NCBI GenBank assembly: GCA_024103425.1
Contig: JAGFIS010000021.1
Coordinates: 53,976 to 117,975 of the forward strand
Reading direction: 5' to 3'
Source: Chitinophagaceae bacterium
Lineage (GTDB): Bacteria; Bacteroidota; Bacteroidia; Chitinophagales; Chitinophagaceae
DNA: 64,000 nucleotides
Shown: piece after piece, positions 28,088-37,208 of the stretch
How the letters are laid out: each line of letters begins with the position of its first letter
Position numbering within the stretch: the first letter of the stretch is position 1
Notes under the pieces: model-generated
The model's input: the letters and a program-made list of their open reading frames with translations, nothing else
Told to the model about the DNA's origin: nothing
Database searches by the model: none
Program-made: the position numbers and the translations under genes

Positions 28088-30394
28088 TTAAGTATTTTCC
28101 AATTCATCCAAAACCTCATCCAAATTCCGGGTAAGATCCATTGCATTTTGCCGGCTGAAAACAATCGGTGGCTTTATCTTCAACACATTGTGCAACGGGC
28201 CATCGGTACTCAGCAAAAAACCACGAACTTTCATTTTTTCTACAATAACATCAATCTCTGGTACGGCAGGCTCTTTGGTAGCTCTGTCCTTAACTAATTC
28301 AGCACCGACAAATAATCCATGCCCGCGAACATCTCCGATAATGGGGTGTTTATCCATCAGTTTACGCAGCTGCTCCATCAGGAAATTCCCCGTCTCCAAA
28401 GCATTTTTCTGAAGGTATTCTTCTTTGATCACTTTCAAAACTGTCCGGCCTGTTACCATCGAGACAGGGTTGCCGCCAAACGTATTGAAGTATTCCAATC
28501 CGTTGTTGAAAGCATCGGCGATTTCTTCCGTCACCACCACTGCTGCCAGCGGATGACCGTTGCCTATCGGTTTGCCCATCACTACCATATCGGGCTCAAC
28601 CCCCTGCAGTTCAAATCCCCAGAAACACTCTCCCACCCGGCCAAAACCAACCTGTACTTCATCAGCAATACACACACCTCCAAATTTATGTATATGTCTA
28701 TACACTTCTCTCAGATAGCCATCAGGTAAGGGTATCTGTCCACCTACTCCCAGCAATGTTTCACAAATGAAAGCTGCCGCCGGAGTATTCTTCTCTTTCA
28801 ATGTTTCGAGAATTTCCTTTACCGATTCCGCATATTTTATACCCGCCTTTTCATCGCCATACTGATACTTTCCACGATACAGATCCGGTGACAAGGCCTT
28901 GTGTATGTAAGGTTTTTGTCCGCTACCGCCTTTGCTGTCGAACTTATACGGACTCATCTCTATCGCCAGTGTTGACGTACCGTGGTAGGCATGATCCAAC
29001 ACGATAATGTCATTTCGTTTTGTATAGTGGCGTGCCATTCTGATGGCGAGGTCATTGGCTTCACTGCCCGAGTTTACGAAGTAACAGACTTTCAATTTTT
29101 CGGGTAGTGTAGCTGTCAGCTCTTTCGCGTATTCTATTAAGTCGTCGTGCAGGTAGCGTGTGTTCGTATTGAGTGTAGCTATTTGCTTCTGCATAGAGCG
29201 CACCAGCACAGGATGATTATGGCCGATATGACTGACATTGTTCACACAATCGATATACGTGTTACCCTTATCGTCATATAGATATTGCAAGGCACCTTTT
29301 ATTATCATCAGAGGCTGCCTGTAACTAATGCTAAGGTTTCGTCCAATATGACTGTATCGCTCTTTAAGCAATTCTGAATAATCATCCTCCTGATAAATTA
29401 CCGGCTCATATCCGCATTCGCGTCTGAATGTATCTGCAGCTTTCAGTGGATTGATGCGAATCCATTTCTCTAATAAATTCCATGCGGCCTTCTCGGTCAG
29501 AAAGTGATGTTCGTTTCCACTTTCAACTGAAGCATTATAGGCAGAACGCGTCACACTGATGCTCAGCCTGGCAGCAATCAGATAATACAATAAATCTGTT
29601 TCTTCTTCCCTCAAGGGGTTTTCGCTTTGATACCCTTTCACTATCTGTACTGCACTTGCCAACGGGTCGTCCTCATATAAAATGGCATAGGTACATGCTA
29701 TGGCGAGGTTGTTAATCAGAGCAGTATAAACAGCATCACCAAAGTCGATCAGTCCGGTCACCTTTTCGCCCTCCACCAAAATATTATAGTCGTTTGCATC
29801 ATTATGCACACATGCATGGCGCAGATTAGACAACTGTGGCAATACCTCTGTCTCAAATTGCAACAAAAAATAATTCACTATTCTTCTTTTATGAGGATCA
29901 GTGATATACCGGAGATTCATGACAGCATCCCTCGCCTTACTGATATCCCATGATAGTTTTCTGTGCAAACCGGGATGATCAAACCCTTCAAGATTTTTAT
30001 CCATTACCCCCAGAAATCTCCCCAGGGTTTCGATCAAAGCAGGTGAATGAACCTCCTGCTCGTACCAAAACTTCCCCTGAATAAATGAAAGCAACCGGAT
30101 GTAAACTATTGTTCCATCCTTTTCTATTTCAGTAATGTAACCTCCCGTTTCATTTGCAATTACCGCCGGAAAAGAATTACCTTGAAATTTGGTTAAATAA
30201 TTCATCATTGCTACCTGCCCTTCAATTGCAGGTAATTGCTTTGCATCCGAACAGATTTTCAAAATAAATTGCTCACCTGAAGAAGTTGTCAGCAGAAAAT
30301 TCTGCTCGTCATATCCGCTTAATTCTTTTGATTGTGCAGTTAAGTTGTAATGCTCATTTGCTATATCTATAACCTCGTCTTCTGAAAACCTCAT
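28088..30394 (-). CDS. APH-type kinase fused to class III PLP phospho-lyase/aminotransferase
   Basis: A 768-residue two-domain enzyme. Residues about 1-330 are an aminoglycoside-phosphotransferase-like kinase: catalytic HND (197-199, [10 protein letters not shown]) and metal-binding DFGD (217-220). Residues about 345-768 are a class III aminotransferase fold with [24 protein letters not shown] and PLP lysine Lys608 ([13 protein letters not shown]). The second domain resembles AGXT2L1/AGXT2L2 (phosphoethanolamine and 5-phosphohydroxylysine phospho-lyases), and the first resembles hydroxylysine kinase AGPHD1. Together they could phosphorylate an amino alcohol such as 5-hydroxylysine or ethanolamine and then eliminate phosphate and ammonia to an aldehyde. 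The substrate is an inference. Confidence 0.87.
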   Translation of the reverse strand: MRFSEDEVIDIANEHYNLTAQSKELSGYDEQNFLLTTSSGEQFILKICSDAKQLPAIEGQVAMMNYLTKFQGNSFPAVIANETGGYITEIEKDGTIVYIRLLSFIQGKFWYEQEVHSPALIETLGRFLGVMDKNLEGFDHPGLHRKLSWDISKARDAVMNLRYITDPHKRRIVNYFLLQFETEVLPQLSNLRHACVHNDANDYNILVEGEKVTGLIDFGDAVYTALINNLAIACTYAILYEDDPLASAVQIVKGYQSENPLREEETDLLYYLIAARLSISVTRSAYNASVESGNEHHFLTEKAAWNLLEKWIRINPLKAADTFRRECGYEPVIYQEDDYSELLKERYSHIGRNLSISYRQPLMIIKGALQYLYDDKGNTYIDCVNNVSHIGHNHPVLVRSMQKQIATLNTNTRYLHDDLIEYAKELTATLPEKLKVCYFVNSGSEANDLAIRMARHYTKRNDIIVLDHAYHGTSTLAIEMSPYKFDSKGGSGQKPYIHKALSPDLYRGKYQYGDEKAGIKYAESVKEILETLKEKNTPAAAFICETLLGVGGQIPLPDGYLREVYRHIHKFGGVCIADEVQVGFGRVGECFWGFELQGVEPDMVVMGKPIGNGHPLAAVVVTEEIADAFNNGLEYFNTFGGNPVSMVTGRTVLKVIKEEYLQKNALETGNFLMEQLRKLMDKHPIIGDVRGHGLFVGAELVKDRATKEPAVPEIDVIVEKMKVRGFLLSTDGPLHNVLKIKPPIVFSRQNAMDLTRNLDEVLDELENT

Positions 30395-30408
30395 CTTGAT
30401 TATGAGAA

Positions 30409-30439
30409 GTTTATTTGTTTATGCGTTTATACGTTTAAC
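30409..30439. repeat. four-unit 8-base periodic repeat, copy 1
   Basis: Four units of consensus GTTTAWNN, the last truncated to GTTTAAC, 31 bases in all. It lies 15 bases upstream of the kinase/phospho-lyase fusion start. A second array of the same length and design lies at 63829-63859. It is followed at about 30450-30508 by a low-complexity stretch with repeated ACCACGAAC and CTTCAA words. Confidence 0.7.
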
Positions 30440-30508
30440 TGGTTCCACTAACCACGAACTACAAACCACGAACCCCAAACCTTCAACCTTCAATCTTAAA
30501 TCTTCAAC

Positions 30509-31063
30509 CTACCTAACCCTCTCCGGGTTCTTCGCCAAAAAATCTTCCCATCCTTTCAACGCTTTTTTATCTTTCAATAGTCCACCGTTCTGGAAGTGAT
30601 GACAAACGGCCACAGCCAGTGCATCAGTAGCATCGAGATATTTAGGATCTTCGGAAAAATTGAGGATTCGCTGCAACATCTTCAGCACCTGCAATTTGTC
30701 TGCGTTCCCGTTTCCGGTGATGGACTGTTTGATCTTTCTTGGAGAATACTCAGTAACAGGAATCCCTGCACCCATCGCGGCTGCAATTGCCACACCCTGA
30801 GCCCTACCGAGCTTTAACATACTCTGTACATTCTTTCCGTAAAACGGAGCTTCAATAGCAAACTCATGCGGCCGGTAGTCATTAATCACTTCAACAACTT
30901 TGTTATGAATTTTCTGGAGGCGTGTGTAAGTATCCGTTTTTGCTGAGAACCTTAACACATCCATCATAATCATTGTAGTTTTCTTGCCGTTAATACTAAT
31001 CAGTCCGATACCCATAGAAACGGTTCCCGGATCAATTCCTAAAATGATTTTTGAAGTTTTCAA
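30509..31063 (-). CDS. ruvC: Holliday junction resolvase RuvC
   Basis: A 184-residue endonuclease that cuts Holliday junctions with RuvAB. The four acidic catalytic residues are Asp11 (GIDPGT), Glu71 (AIEAPF), Asp144 and Asp147 (LDATDALAVA), in the same spacing as in E. coli. It is divergent from the flippase-like gene, with about 50 bases between the starts. Confidence 0.92.
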   Translation of the reverse strand: MKTSKIILGIDPGTVSMGIGLISINGKKTTMIMMDVLRFSAKTDTYTRLQKIHNKVVEVINDYRPHEFAIEAPFYGKNVQSMLKLGRAQGVAIAAAMGAGIPVTEYSPRKIKQSITGNGNADKLQVLKMLQRILNFSEDPKYLDATDALAVAVCHHFQNGGLLKDKKALKGWEDFLAKNPERVR

Positions 31064-31114
31064 TGATTGGGCTTTATTTTTACTAAAATAGCGGCAACGG
31101 ACTTCTGTTACGAG

Positions 31115-32116
31115 ATGCGTCTAAACAAAAATATCAAATTAATCCTTAAATATTTTATTGCACCCGTACTGGCCGGATGGTTATTTTATTCGCTATACCA
31201 ACAAGTAAAAAATCAACCCAATCTTTCAGAATCTCTTCAACTGATAAAGGATGCACCACTCGGGCCGCAAGGCTTTAAATTCTGGGCAGCTATCATACTC
31301 GTGTTCTTTAACTGGGGAACGGAGGCCATCAAATGGCAATATCTCGCAACACCGATAGAAAAAATCAGTTTTTGGAAGGCCTTAAAATCCGTACTCAGTG
31401 GTGTTACGCTTTCATTGAATATCCCCAATCGGATGGGTGAATACGGGGGAAGGATTCTTTACCTTAAAGAAGGAAAACGGCTCAAGGCCATTTCACTCTC
31501 TATTGCGGGAAGCATCAGTCAACTGATTGTCACACTCTTTATGGGATGCATCGGGCTATCTTACTTACTGATGTTTGCTCTCGAACCCGGCAGCAGTATC
31601 ATGGGGCTCTCCTACTTCTGGGTAGAAGTTATGTTCCTGATTTCCTGTATCGTTACTTGCGTGGTTATTTTGTTTTTCTTCAGGATGGCATGGCTCATCC
31701 GGCTGGTCGAAAAGATACCTCAGGCTCACCGGCTAGTACCCTATATTGAGGTTTTAGGCGAGTTTGACACTAAAGTATTGTTAAGACTGATTGTAATATC
31801 CTTCTTTCGATACGTTATATTCGTCTTACAGTATATTTTGCTTTGGCAGGCACTGAACATCACTGTGTCCTGGACGGCAGGAATATGGCTGATTTCGGTT
31901 TTATTTTTAGTTATGGCAGCCGTACCTTCTTTTGCAATTGCCGATCTGGGTATCCGTGGACAGTTCAGTGTGGCTCTGTTGGGATTGTACTGCGAGAACA
32001 CAATTGGAATCATTGCAGCGACGTTTGGTATTTGGATTCTCAATTTATTTTTACCTGCAGTAGCCGGGAGCCTGGCCATCTTAAGTGTGAAACTATTTAA
32101 AGACAGTAAAGAGTGA
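31115..32116 (+). CDS. flippase-like membrane protein (lysylphosphatidylglycerol synthase TM family)
   Basis: About 333 residues from the ATG at 31115; an upstream TTG at 31067 would add 16 residues. It has about eight hydrophobic helices and matches the UPF0104/AglD-type domain, with FFNWGTEAIKWQYL, LSLNIPNRMGEYGGRILYLK and AIADLGIRGQFSVALLGLY. The family includes the flippase domain of MprF and proteins of unknown function. The stop overlaps the GTG start of the DUF3108 gene (GTGA, 32113-32116), which ties the two together. Confidence 0.8.
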   Translation: MRLNKNIKLILKYFIAPVLAGWLFYSLYQQVKNQPNLSESLQLIKDAPLGPQGFKFWAAIILVFFNWGTEAIKWQYLATPIEKISFWKALKSVLSGVTLSLNIPNRMGEYGGRILYLKEGKRLKAISLSIAGSISQLIVTLFMGCIGLSYLLMFALEPGSSIMGLSYFWVEVMFLISCIVTCVVILFFFRMAWLIRLVEKIPQAHRLVPYIEVLGEFDTKVLLRLIVISFFRYVIFVLQYILLWQALNITVSWTAGIWLISVLFLVMAAVPSFAIADLGIRGQFSVALLGLYCENTIGIIAATFGIWILNLFLPAVAGSLAILSVKLFKDSKE

Positions 32117-32937
32117 GAGTTTTTGTTTTAATATCAGTAGTCCTGTTCTTTTCTTTTGGAAACAGAACAACAGTTCCGTTGCCCTTAAACAAAGGAAAAA
32201 CTTTCGATGATTTCTGTTCTGTCAACAATACGACTTTCAAATCAGGCGAAGAGGTAACCATGAGAGTTTATTACACTACACTCGGGATATACGTCAGCGC
32301 CGGAGAAGCAAAATTTTCAGTCAACCTTACTACCATGAATGGCAAACCTGCCTATCATTGTTTGGGAGTCGGGACTACTTATTCTTTCTTTGATAAATTC
32401 TTCCGTGTGAGAGACCGCTACGAATCTTATATAGATACCACAACCTTAATGCCGATAAAATTCATTCGCAACGTAGATGAAGGTGGTTACAAAATATATA
32501 ACAATGTAACCTTCAATCACGAAAACAATACCGCAGTTAGCAGTAACGGATTGTTTAAAGTAACCCCCTGTATTCAGGATGTTGTCAGTTCGGTGTACTA
32601 TGCCCGTAATATCGACTTTAGTAAATATAAGAAGGGCGACAAAATTAAGTTTGATATGTTCCTCGACGATGAGATTTATAACATGTATATCCGCTATGAA
32701 GGAAGAGAGACTGTCAAAACCCGCTATGGTAAATTCAAAGCTATTAAATTCAAACCGCTCCTGATCAAGGGTTCGATTTTCGAAGGCGGTGAGAAAATGA
32801 ATGTTTGGATCAGCGATGACAAAAACAGGATTTTACTTCGTGCTGAAAGCCCGATTGCAGTAGGCTCCATCAAAGTAGATATGATGGGATATAAGAACTT
32901 GCGCTATCCGTTAACATCTCTGATCAGCGTCCGTTGA
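32113..32937 (+). CDS. secreted DUF3108 domain protein
   Basis: A 274-residue protein with a signal peptide (MRVFVLISVVLFFSFGNRTT) and a DUF3108 domain (FKSGEEVTMRVYYTTLGIYVSAGEAKFSV, DVVSSVYYARNIDFSKYKKGDKI, KTRYGKFKAIKFKPLL, MNVWISDDKNRILLRAESPIAVGSIKVDM). Such proteins are predicted beta-rich envelope proteins of unknown function. The start is GTG at 32113, overlapping the stop of the membrane protein upstream; no other start is close. Confidence 0.83.
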   Translation: MRVFVLISVVLFFSFGNRTTVPLPLNKGKTFDDFCSVNNTTFKSGEEVTMRVYYTTLGIYVSAGEAKFSVNLTTMNGKPAYHCLGVGTTYSFFDKFFRVRDRYESYIDTTTLMPIKFIRNVDEGGYKIYNNVTFNHENNTAVSSNGLFKVTPCIQDVVSSVYYARNIDFSKYKKGDKIKFDMFLDDEIYNMYIRYEGRETVKTRYGKFKAIKFKPLLIKGSIFEGGEKMNVWISDDKNRILLRAESPIAVGSIKVDMMGYKNLRYPLTSLISVR

Positions 32938-32944
32938 TTCTTCT

Positions 32945-33874
32945 TTAATGCACATTATTCTTTAAGAACGTCGTGATGCGGGTGAATGAATCGTCGAGGT
33001 TGTCTCCGGTCCAACCGTGACCTTCGTTCGGATAGAAAACATATTCATGTGTAACACCTTTTTCCTGAAGTTTATCTCTAAGAGCAGTGGCCTGAGAGGG
33101 TTTTACCAACTGATCTGTACCGCCATGCAGAATAATCGTTGGCGGGCTCTGAGCATCTACATAATTTATCGGACTTGATTCGCGGTAAAGATCAGGTAGC
33201 ATATCAGGCGTCCCTCCCATAACATACAAAACAACTAATTGCAACAGTACATTGGTCGGGCTCTCGTACATCACCTTCATATCTGTAGGACCAAAGAAAT
33301 CGACAATAGCCTGCACTTTCACCTCCGAATTATACTTGTATCCCTGAAGTAATGACAGATGGGCTCCAGCACTGGCTCCGAGCAGGACGACCTTATCGGA
33401 AACATGGTAGTCCTTGCGATGTTCCATGATATAGGATACCGCAGCTCTTACATCGTTCTCCTGGGTTGGAAAACGATTCGCTCCGCTGTTCTGATCGTAC
33501 AATCTATAGTTGATATTGAAAATAGCATAATCCGGAAGGCGGATTTTTAACTCATCAATAAACGGATTGAGATCAGCCTTGTCCCCTTCCATCCACGCAC
33601 CACCATGAATCATAATCATTACAGGTGTAGTACGCTCATTTCTTCCTTCGGGAAGGTAGATATCCATCTTGTATTTAGGGTCGCCTCCATACTCTACATC
33701 TTTCTCTGTCTTTGCCTCGAGAATTACGGGATCATCAACTTGTTCCTCCTTCTTACAAGACGATAGTCCAAACACAAAGAATAATGCTGCCCCAATCATT
33801 CCGGTAAAAAACACAGGACGGCTGAATAACGCTAACAATGGCTTTGGTATCGATATACTTTTCATACGGTGCAT
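32945..33874 (-). CDS. alpha/beta hydrolase lipoprotein (carboxylesterase-like)
   Basis: A 309-residue protein with a signal sequence and lipobox (GLSSC-KKEE). The alpha/beta hydrolase domain has the oxyanion block MIHGGAW, nucleophile motif GASAGAH, an Asp in LHGGTDQLVKP and a His in PNEGHGW. It resembles BD-FAE and other small-ester hydrolases attached to the envelope. A start at the second ATG (33865) is equally possible. A -7 box TAGCTTTG lies at 33895-33902 on the same strand. Confidence 0.83.
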   Translation of the reverse strand: MHRMKSISIPKPLLALFSRPVFFTGMIGAALFFVFGLSSCKKEEQVDDPVILEAKTEKDVEYGGDPKYKMDIYLPEGRNERTTPVMIMIHGGAWMEGDKADLNPFIDELKIRLPDYAIFNINYRLYDQNSGANRFPTQENDVRAAVSYIMEHRKDYHVSDKVVLLGASAGAHLSLLQGYKYNSEVKVQAIVDFFGPTDMKVMYESPTNVLLQLVVLYVMGGTPDMLPDLYRESSPINYVDAQSPPTIILHGGTDQLVKPSQATALRDKLQEKGVTHEYVFYPNEGHGWTGDNLDDSFTRITTFLKNNVH

Positions 33875-33905
33875 GAATTAAAGTTACAACTCTACAAAGC
33901 TAAAA

Positions 33906-34745
33906 TCAAATTTGGGATAACAGAAAAGTAGTGTCTTCGCGGATACCTCTCTCTGTCATTTTCAGATTACAACACTCAATCAAAGGATCGTGTTCAAAGA
34001 AAAGAACGTACTTATTTTCAAAGGCCTCTTCCAAAAAACTTTTCTTCTCGCTGAGCGTTAACAGCGGTCTGGTATCATATGCCATTACGTATGGGATGGG
34101 AATATGCGCTACAGACGGCAATAGGTCGGCCATAAATACAATTGTCTTTCCATTGTATTCAATCTGTGGCAGCATCATACTTTCCGTATGGCCACTCACA
34201 AACCGGATCTTCACTCCGGGCATCCATTCGAAACCGTCTTTATTCTCAATAAAACGCAGTTTACCCGACTCCTGAATAGGCAGGATATTTTCCTTCAGAA
34301 AACTGGCCTTCTCCCTGTCGTTAGGTTCTGTTGCCCATCTCCAGTGTTGTTCGTTACTCCAATAAGTTGCATTTTTAAATGCAGGCAAGAGCTGATCGCC
34401 CTCTCTGATAACCGCACCGCCGCAATGGTCAAAATGGAGGTGCGTCAGAAAGACATCTGTGATATCATCCTTGCTGAATCCTTCCTCTGCGAGCGATTTT
34501 TCAAGTGTATGTTCTCCATGCAGATAATAATATCCGAAGAATTTTTCGCTTTGTTTATTACCCATTCCGTTATCTATCAGCACTAATCTCTCTTCGTGTT
34601 CAATCAACAAACAGCGCATTGCCCACGAGCACATATTATTTTCATCGGGCGGATTCAACATCTGCCACATACTCTTAGGGACAACTCCAAACATGGCACC
34701 ACCGTCAAGTTTGAAGTCTCCTGCATGAATCACATGTAATTTCAT
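33906..34745 (-). CDS. MBL-fold metallo-hydrolase
   Basis: A 279-residue metallo-beta-lactamase-fold enzyme with the metal motif HLHFDH (His102, His104, Asp106, His107) and later ligands in VSGHTESM, FMADLLP and FFEHDP. It resembles lactonase-like and unknown-substrate members. Its ATG overlaps the stop of the upstream MFS gene (ATGA, 34742-34745), so the two are translated together. Confidence 0.83.
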   Translation of the reverse strand: MKLHVIHAGDFKLDGGAMFGVVPKSMWQMLNPPDENNMCSWAMRCLLIEHEERLVLIDNGMGNKQSEKFFGYYYLHGEHTLEKSLAEEGFSKDDITDVFLTHLHFDHCGGAVIREGDQLLPAFKNATYWSNEQHWRWATEPNDREKASFLKENILPIQESGKLRFIENKDGFEWMPGVKIRFVSGHTESMMLPQIEYNGKTIVFMADLLPSVAHIPIPYVMAYDTRPLLTLSEKKSFLEEAFENKYVLFFEHDPLIECCNLKMTERGIREDTTFLLSQI

Positions 34746-36058
34746 ATTGCTAAACTTTTTTCTCTAGACTGGCGGTACAAGGCCGAAACCAGTCCTATAG
34801 CTCCTATCAAAAAGAAAGCCATCAATGATAAGACCGAATTACGCATACTACCGGTCAGTTCTTCTATCAATCCAAAGGTAACCAATCCGATTACAATCGC
34901 TACCTTTTCTGATACGTCGTAAAAGCTGAAGAATGAAGCAGTATCTCTTGTTACAGGCATCAGTTTGGAGTAGGTACTGCGACTCAAAGACTGGATACCT
35001 CCCATCACCAAACCGACACCACAAGCAAGAATATAGAAATGGGTTGCAGTAGTCATATAGTATCCTGCCACGCAGATAACAATCCAAAACAAGACAACAG
35101 CAATCAGAACCTGCAGGTTGCCAAAACGGGATGAGAGGAAAGACATCAACTGCGCACCGGCTATCGCTACTAATTGTATCAGTACTACAGTAATAATCAG
35201 GTTGGTTGATGGAAGCCCCAATACTTTGCTTCCGAAATTGGTGGCAGCCAGCATCACAGTTTGTACTCCCATGTTATAGAAGAAGAAGGCAAGCAAAAAT
35301 CTTTTGATGACCGGCATACGGATGAGCTGAAAAAATGCTCTCCTTAATTCTCTGAATCCGCCCACCAGGAAATTCACATTATTTCCATTCCCGTTGTTCT
35401 TGGAAGCCAAAGATTTGGGCAGCCTTCTGAAAGTAATCTGAGCAAACCCTGCCCACCAGATTCCTACCAGGAGAAAAGTAAAACGCACTGCGTGCCCCTC
35501 ACCGCTGAGGAAAGGAATTTTATCCCAAAACAACACCAAAGCAAAACCTGCCATCTGCATCAGTACGCTTCCGATATACCCCAGACTGAAACCTTTTGCG
35601 CTCACTCTGTCGCGGTCTTCTTCTGCAGCGATTTCAGGAAGGTAAGAGTTATAAAAAACAAGACTGGCATAAAACCCAAAGGCCGCAATAATCAGGCAAA
35701 CGACTCCCAGTTCGAAATTATCAGGTGTAAAAAAATACATTGTACTACAGGCAATAGCCCCCATATAACAAAAAGCTTGCATGAACCTTTTTTTATTACC
35801 CTTATAGTCTGCAATCGACGTCAGAATCGGCAACGTGAAGGCAACTAACATGTACGAAAAGGCAAGCGCATAATTGTATAAAGCCGTATTAACAAACGTT
35901 CGCCCTACGAAACGCACCTCGCCGTTAAAGGGTTCAGCGCCCGTCATCGTAGTGTAATACACCGGAAAAAATGTGGTGGTAATAACAAGATTATAAACGG
36001 AATTTGCCCAATCGTACATCGCCCATCCGTTGATAACCTTTTTCGAAGCAGTTTGCAT
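34742..36058 (-). CDS. MFS transporter of the UMF1/Atg22 family
   Basis: About 438 residues from the ATG at 36058; a TTG at 36094 is open but unlikely. The family start KVINGWAMYDWANSVYNLVITTTFFPVYY and about 12 helices identify an Atg22-like UMF1 transporter. Yeast Atg22 exports amino acids from the vacuole; bacterial members have no assigned substrate. It is coupled to the MBL hydrolase gene by a four-base overlap. Confidence 0.82.
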   Translation of the reverse strand: MQTASKKVINGWAMYDWANSVYNLVITTTFFPVYYTTMTGAEPFNGEVRFVGRTFVNTALYNYALAFSYMLVAFTLPILTSIADYKGNKKRFMQAFCYMGAIACSTMYFFTPDNFELGVVCLIIAAFGFYASLVFYNSYLPEIAAEEDRDRVSAKGFSLGYIGSVLMQMAGFALVLFWDKIPFLSGEGHAVRFTFLLVGIWWAGFAQITFRRLPKSLASKNNGNGNNVNFLVGGFRELRRAFFQLIRMPVIKRFLLAFFFYNMGVQTVMLAATNFGSKVLGLPSTNLIITVVLIQLVAIAGAQLMSFLSSRFGNLQVLIAVVLFWIVICVAGYYMTTATHFYILACGVGLVMGGIQSLSRSTYSKLMPVTRDTASFFSFYDVSEKVAIVIGLVTFGLIEELTGSMRNSVLSLMAFFLIGAIGLVSALYRQSREKSLAI

Positions 36059-36304
36059 GAAGTTGTTAATATGACCGAAAAGTAAGAAAATCAAATCACT
36101 TCAGACACAACTTTTCCCGGGAGAAGCTCGTCTATAGACACAAAAAAAAAAGAACTGCTGAGCAGATTCTTTATTAGAAAACAGGAGGTAACTCAGAATA
36201 CACCTGCTGCTAATCACCGGTAAGTGAATAAGAAAAAAACGAAAGGTTTTATAAAATACATATTTTTACTACTTCAACTATCTCTCATCTAAACCAAGAA
36301 AATC

Positions 36305-37045
36305 ATGGCAGAACAAAAACAATTTGTAGCCTCTGATGAAGCAAAAGGACAAGCCAAACAACTCCGCCTGTTTGCAATGCTGGCATGGATTGTAGCCATT
36401 GCAGGCGAAATCTATGCTATCCTGAAACTGATTCACGACGATAAACTCACCTGGCTAATCGTAGCTATTGTAGTTATCCTCGCCCTGGCCATTACCGGAT
36501 CCATCCTCTGGAAAAAAGCCAACAGACTGGATCCCGCATCTGAAAAAGATAAAACCAGATTTTTTATTCAAAACCAGTTGGGTGCCATCATGAGTGTGCT
36601 GGCTTTCCTGCCTCTGGTGATCCTGATTCTTACCAATAAAGAAATTGATGGAAAGACTAAAGGAATTGCAGGAGCTGTTGGTGCAGTCGCGCTAATCGTT
36701 GCCAGTATCGTTGGTATCGACTTCAATCCTCCTTCGATAGAGAAATATACTCAACAGATTAATGAGCAAACTGACGTAATCAAGAACCTCAATAATGGTG
36801 TTGATCTTGTTTACTGGACAAACGCAGGAAATAAATACCATTTATTTGAAGACTGCCAGCATATCAAAAACAGGGAAATCCACAGCGGAACTGTTGCACA
36901 GGCCTGGGAAGCACGTAAAATTGGTGACTCTGAGTTGTGCCTCACCTGTATGAAAAGGGCAGAAAAGGCCAAAGCAGGACAAGACAGCCAGGAAGAACCT
37001 GAGCAAGAACCCGAGCAAGCAGCTGAGCCGGCCGGGGCTGAATAA
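36305..37045 (+). CDS. membrane protein with C-terminal zinc-ribbon-like domain
   Basis: A 246-residue protein I do not recognise as a named family. Residues 20-140 hold four hydrophobic helices (about 23-41, 49-69, 92-109, 119-138). After a short polar linker, residues 168-218 show VYWTNAGNKYHLFEDC...SELCLTCMKR, with His179, Cys184, His186, Cys212 and Cys215. This resembles the small treble-clef/Ada-like metal-binding domain often attached to nucleases and surface proteins. The tail is rich in Glu, Gln, Pro and Ala. It stands alone behind a strong terminator. Function unknown. Confidence 0.75.
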   Translation: MAEQKQFVASDEAKGQAKQLRLFAMLAWIVAIAGEIYAILKLIHDDKLTWLIVAIVVILALAITGSILWKKANRLDPASEKDKTRFFIQNQLGAIMSVLAFLPLVILILTNKEIDGKTKGIAGAVGAVALIVASIVGIDFNPPSIEKYTQQINEQTDVIKNLNNGVDLVYWTNAGNKYHLFEDCQHIKNREIHSGTVAQAWEARKIGDSELCLTCMKRAEKAKAGQDSQEEPEQEPEQAAEPAGAE

Positions 37046-37070
37046 CCGACTTGTACTTAATGAATTAATA

Positions 37071-37106
37071 AGAAAAGTAACCGCCAATTGGTTACTTTTC
37101 TTTTTT
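37071..37106 (+). terminator. intrinsic terminator after the zinc-ribbon membrane protein
   Basis: A perfect 11-pair stem (37072-37082 with 37090-37100, seven-base loop) followed by six T, 26 bases after the stop. Confidence 0.88.
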
Positions 37107-37208
37107 GGATCCTTCATAACGAACAAAAACGATCTTAATATTCATTTCACGTTTTAATAATTATCTTGAACCCTGTTTAAAAAGAGTGTACTGATTTATC
37201 TTTACCGC

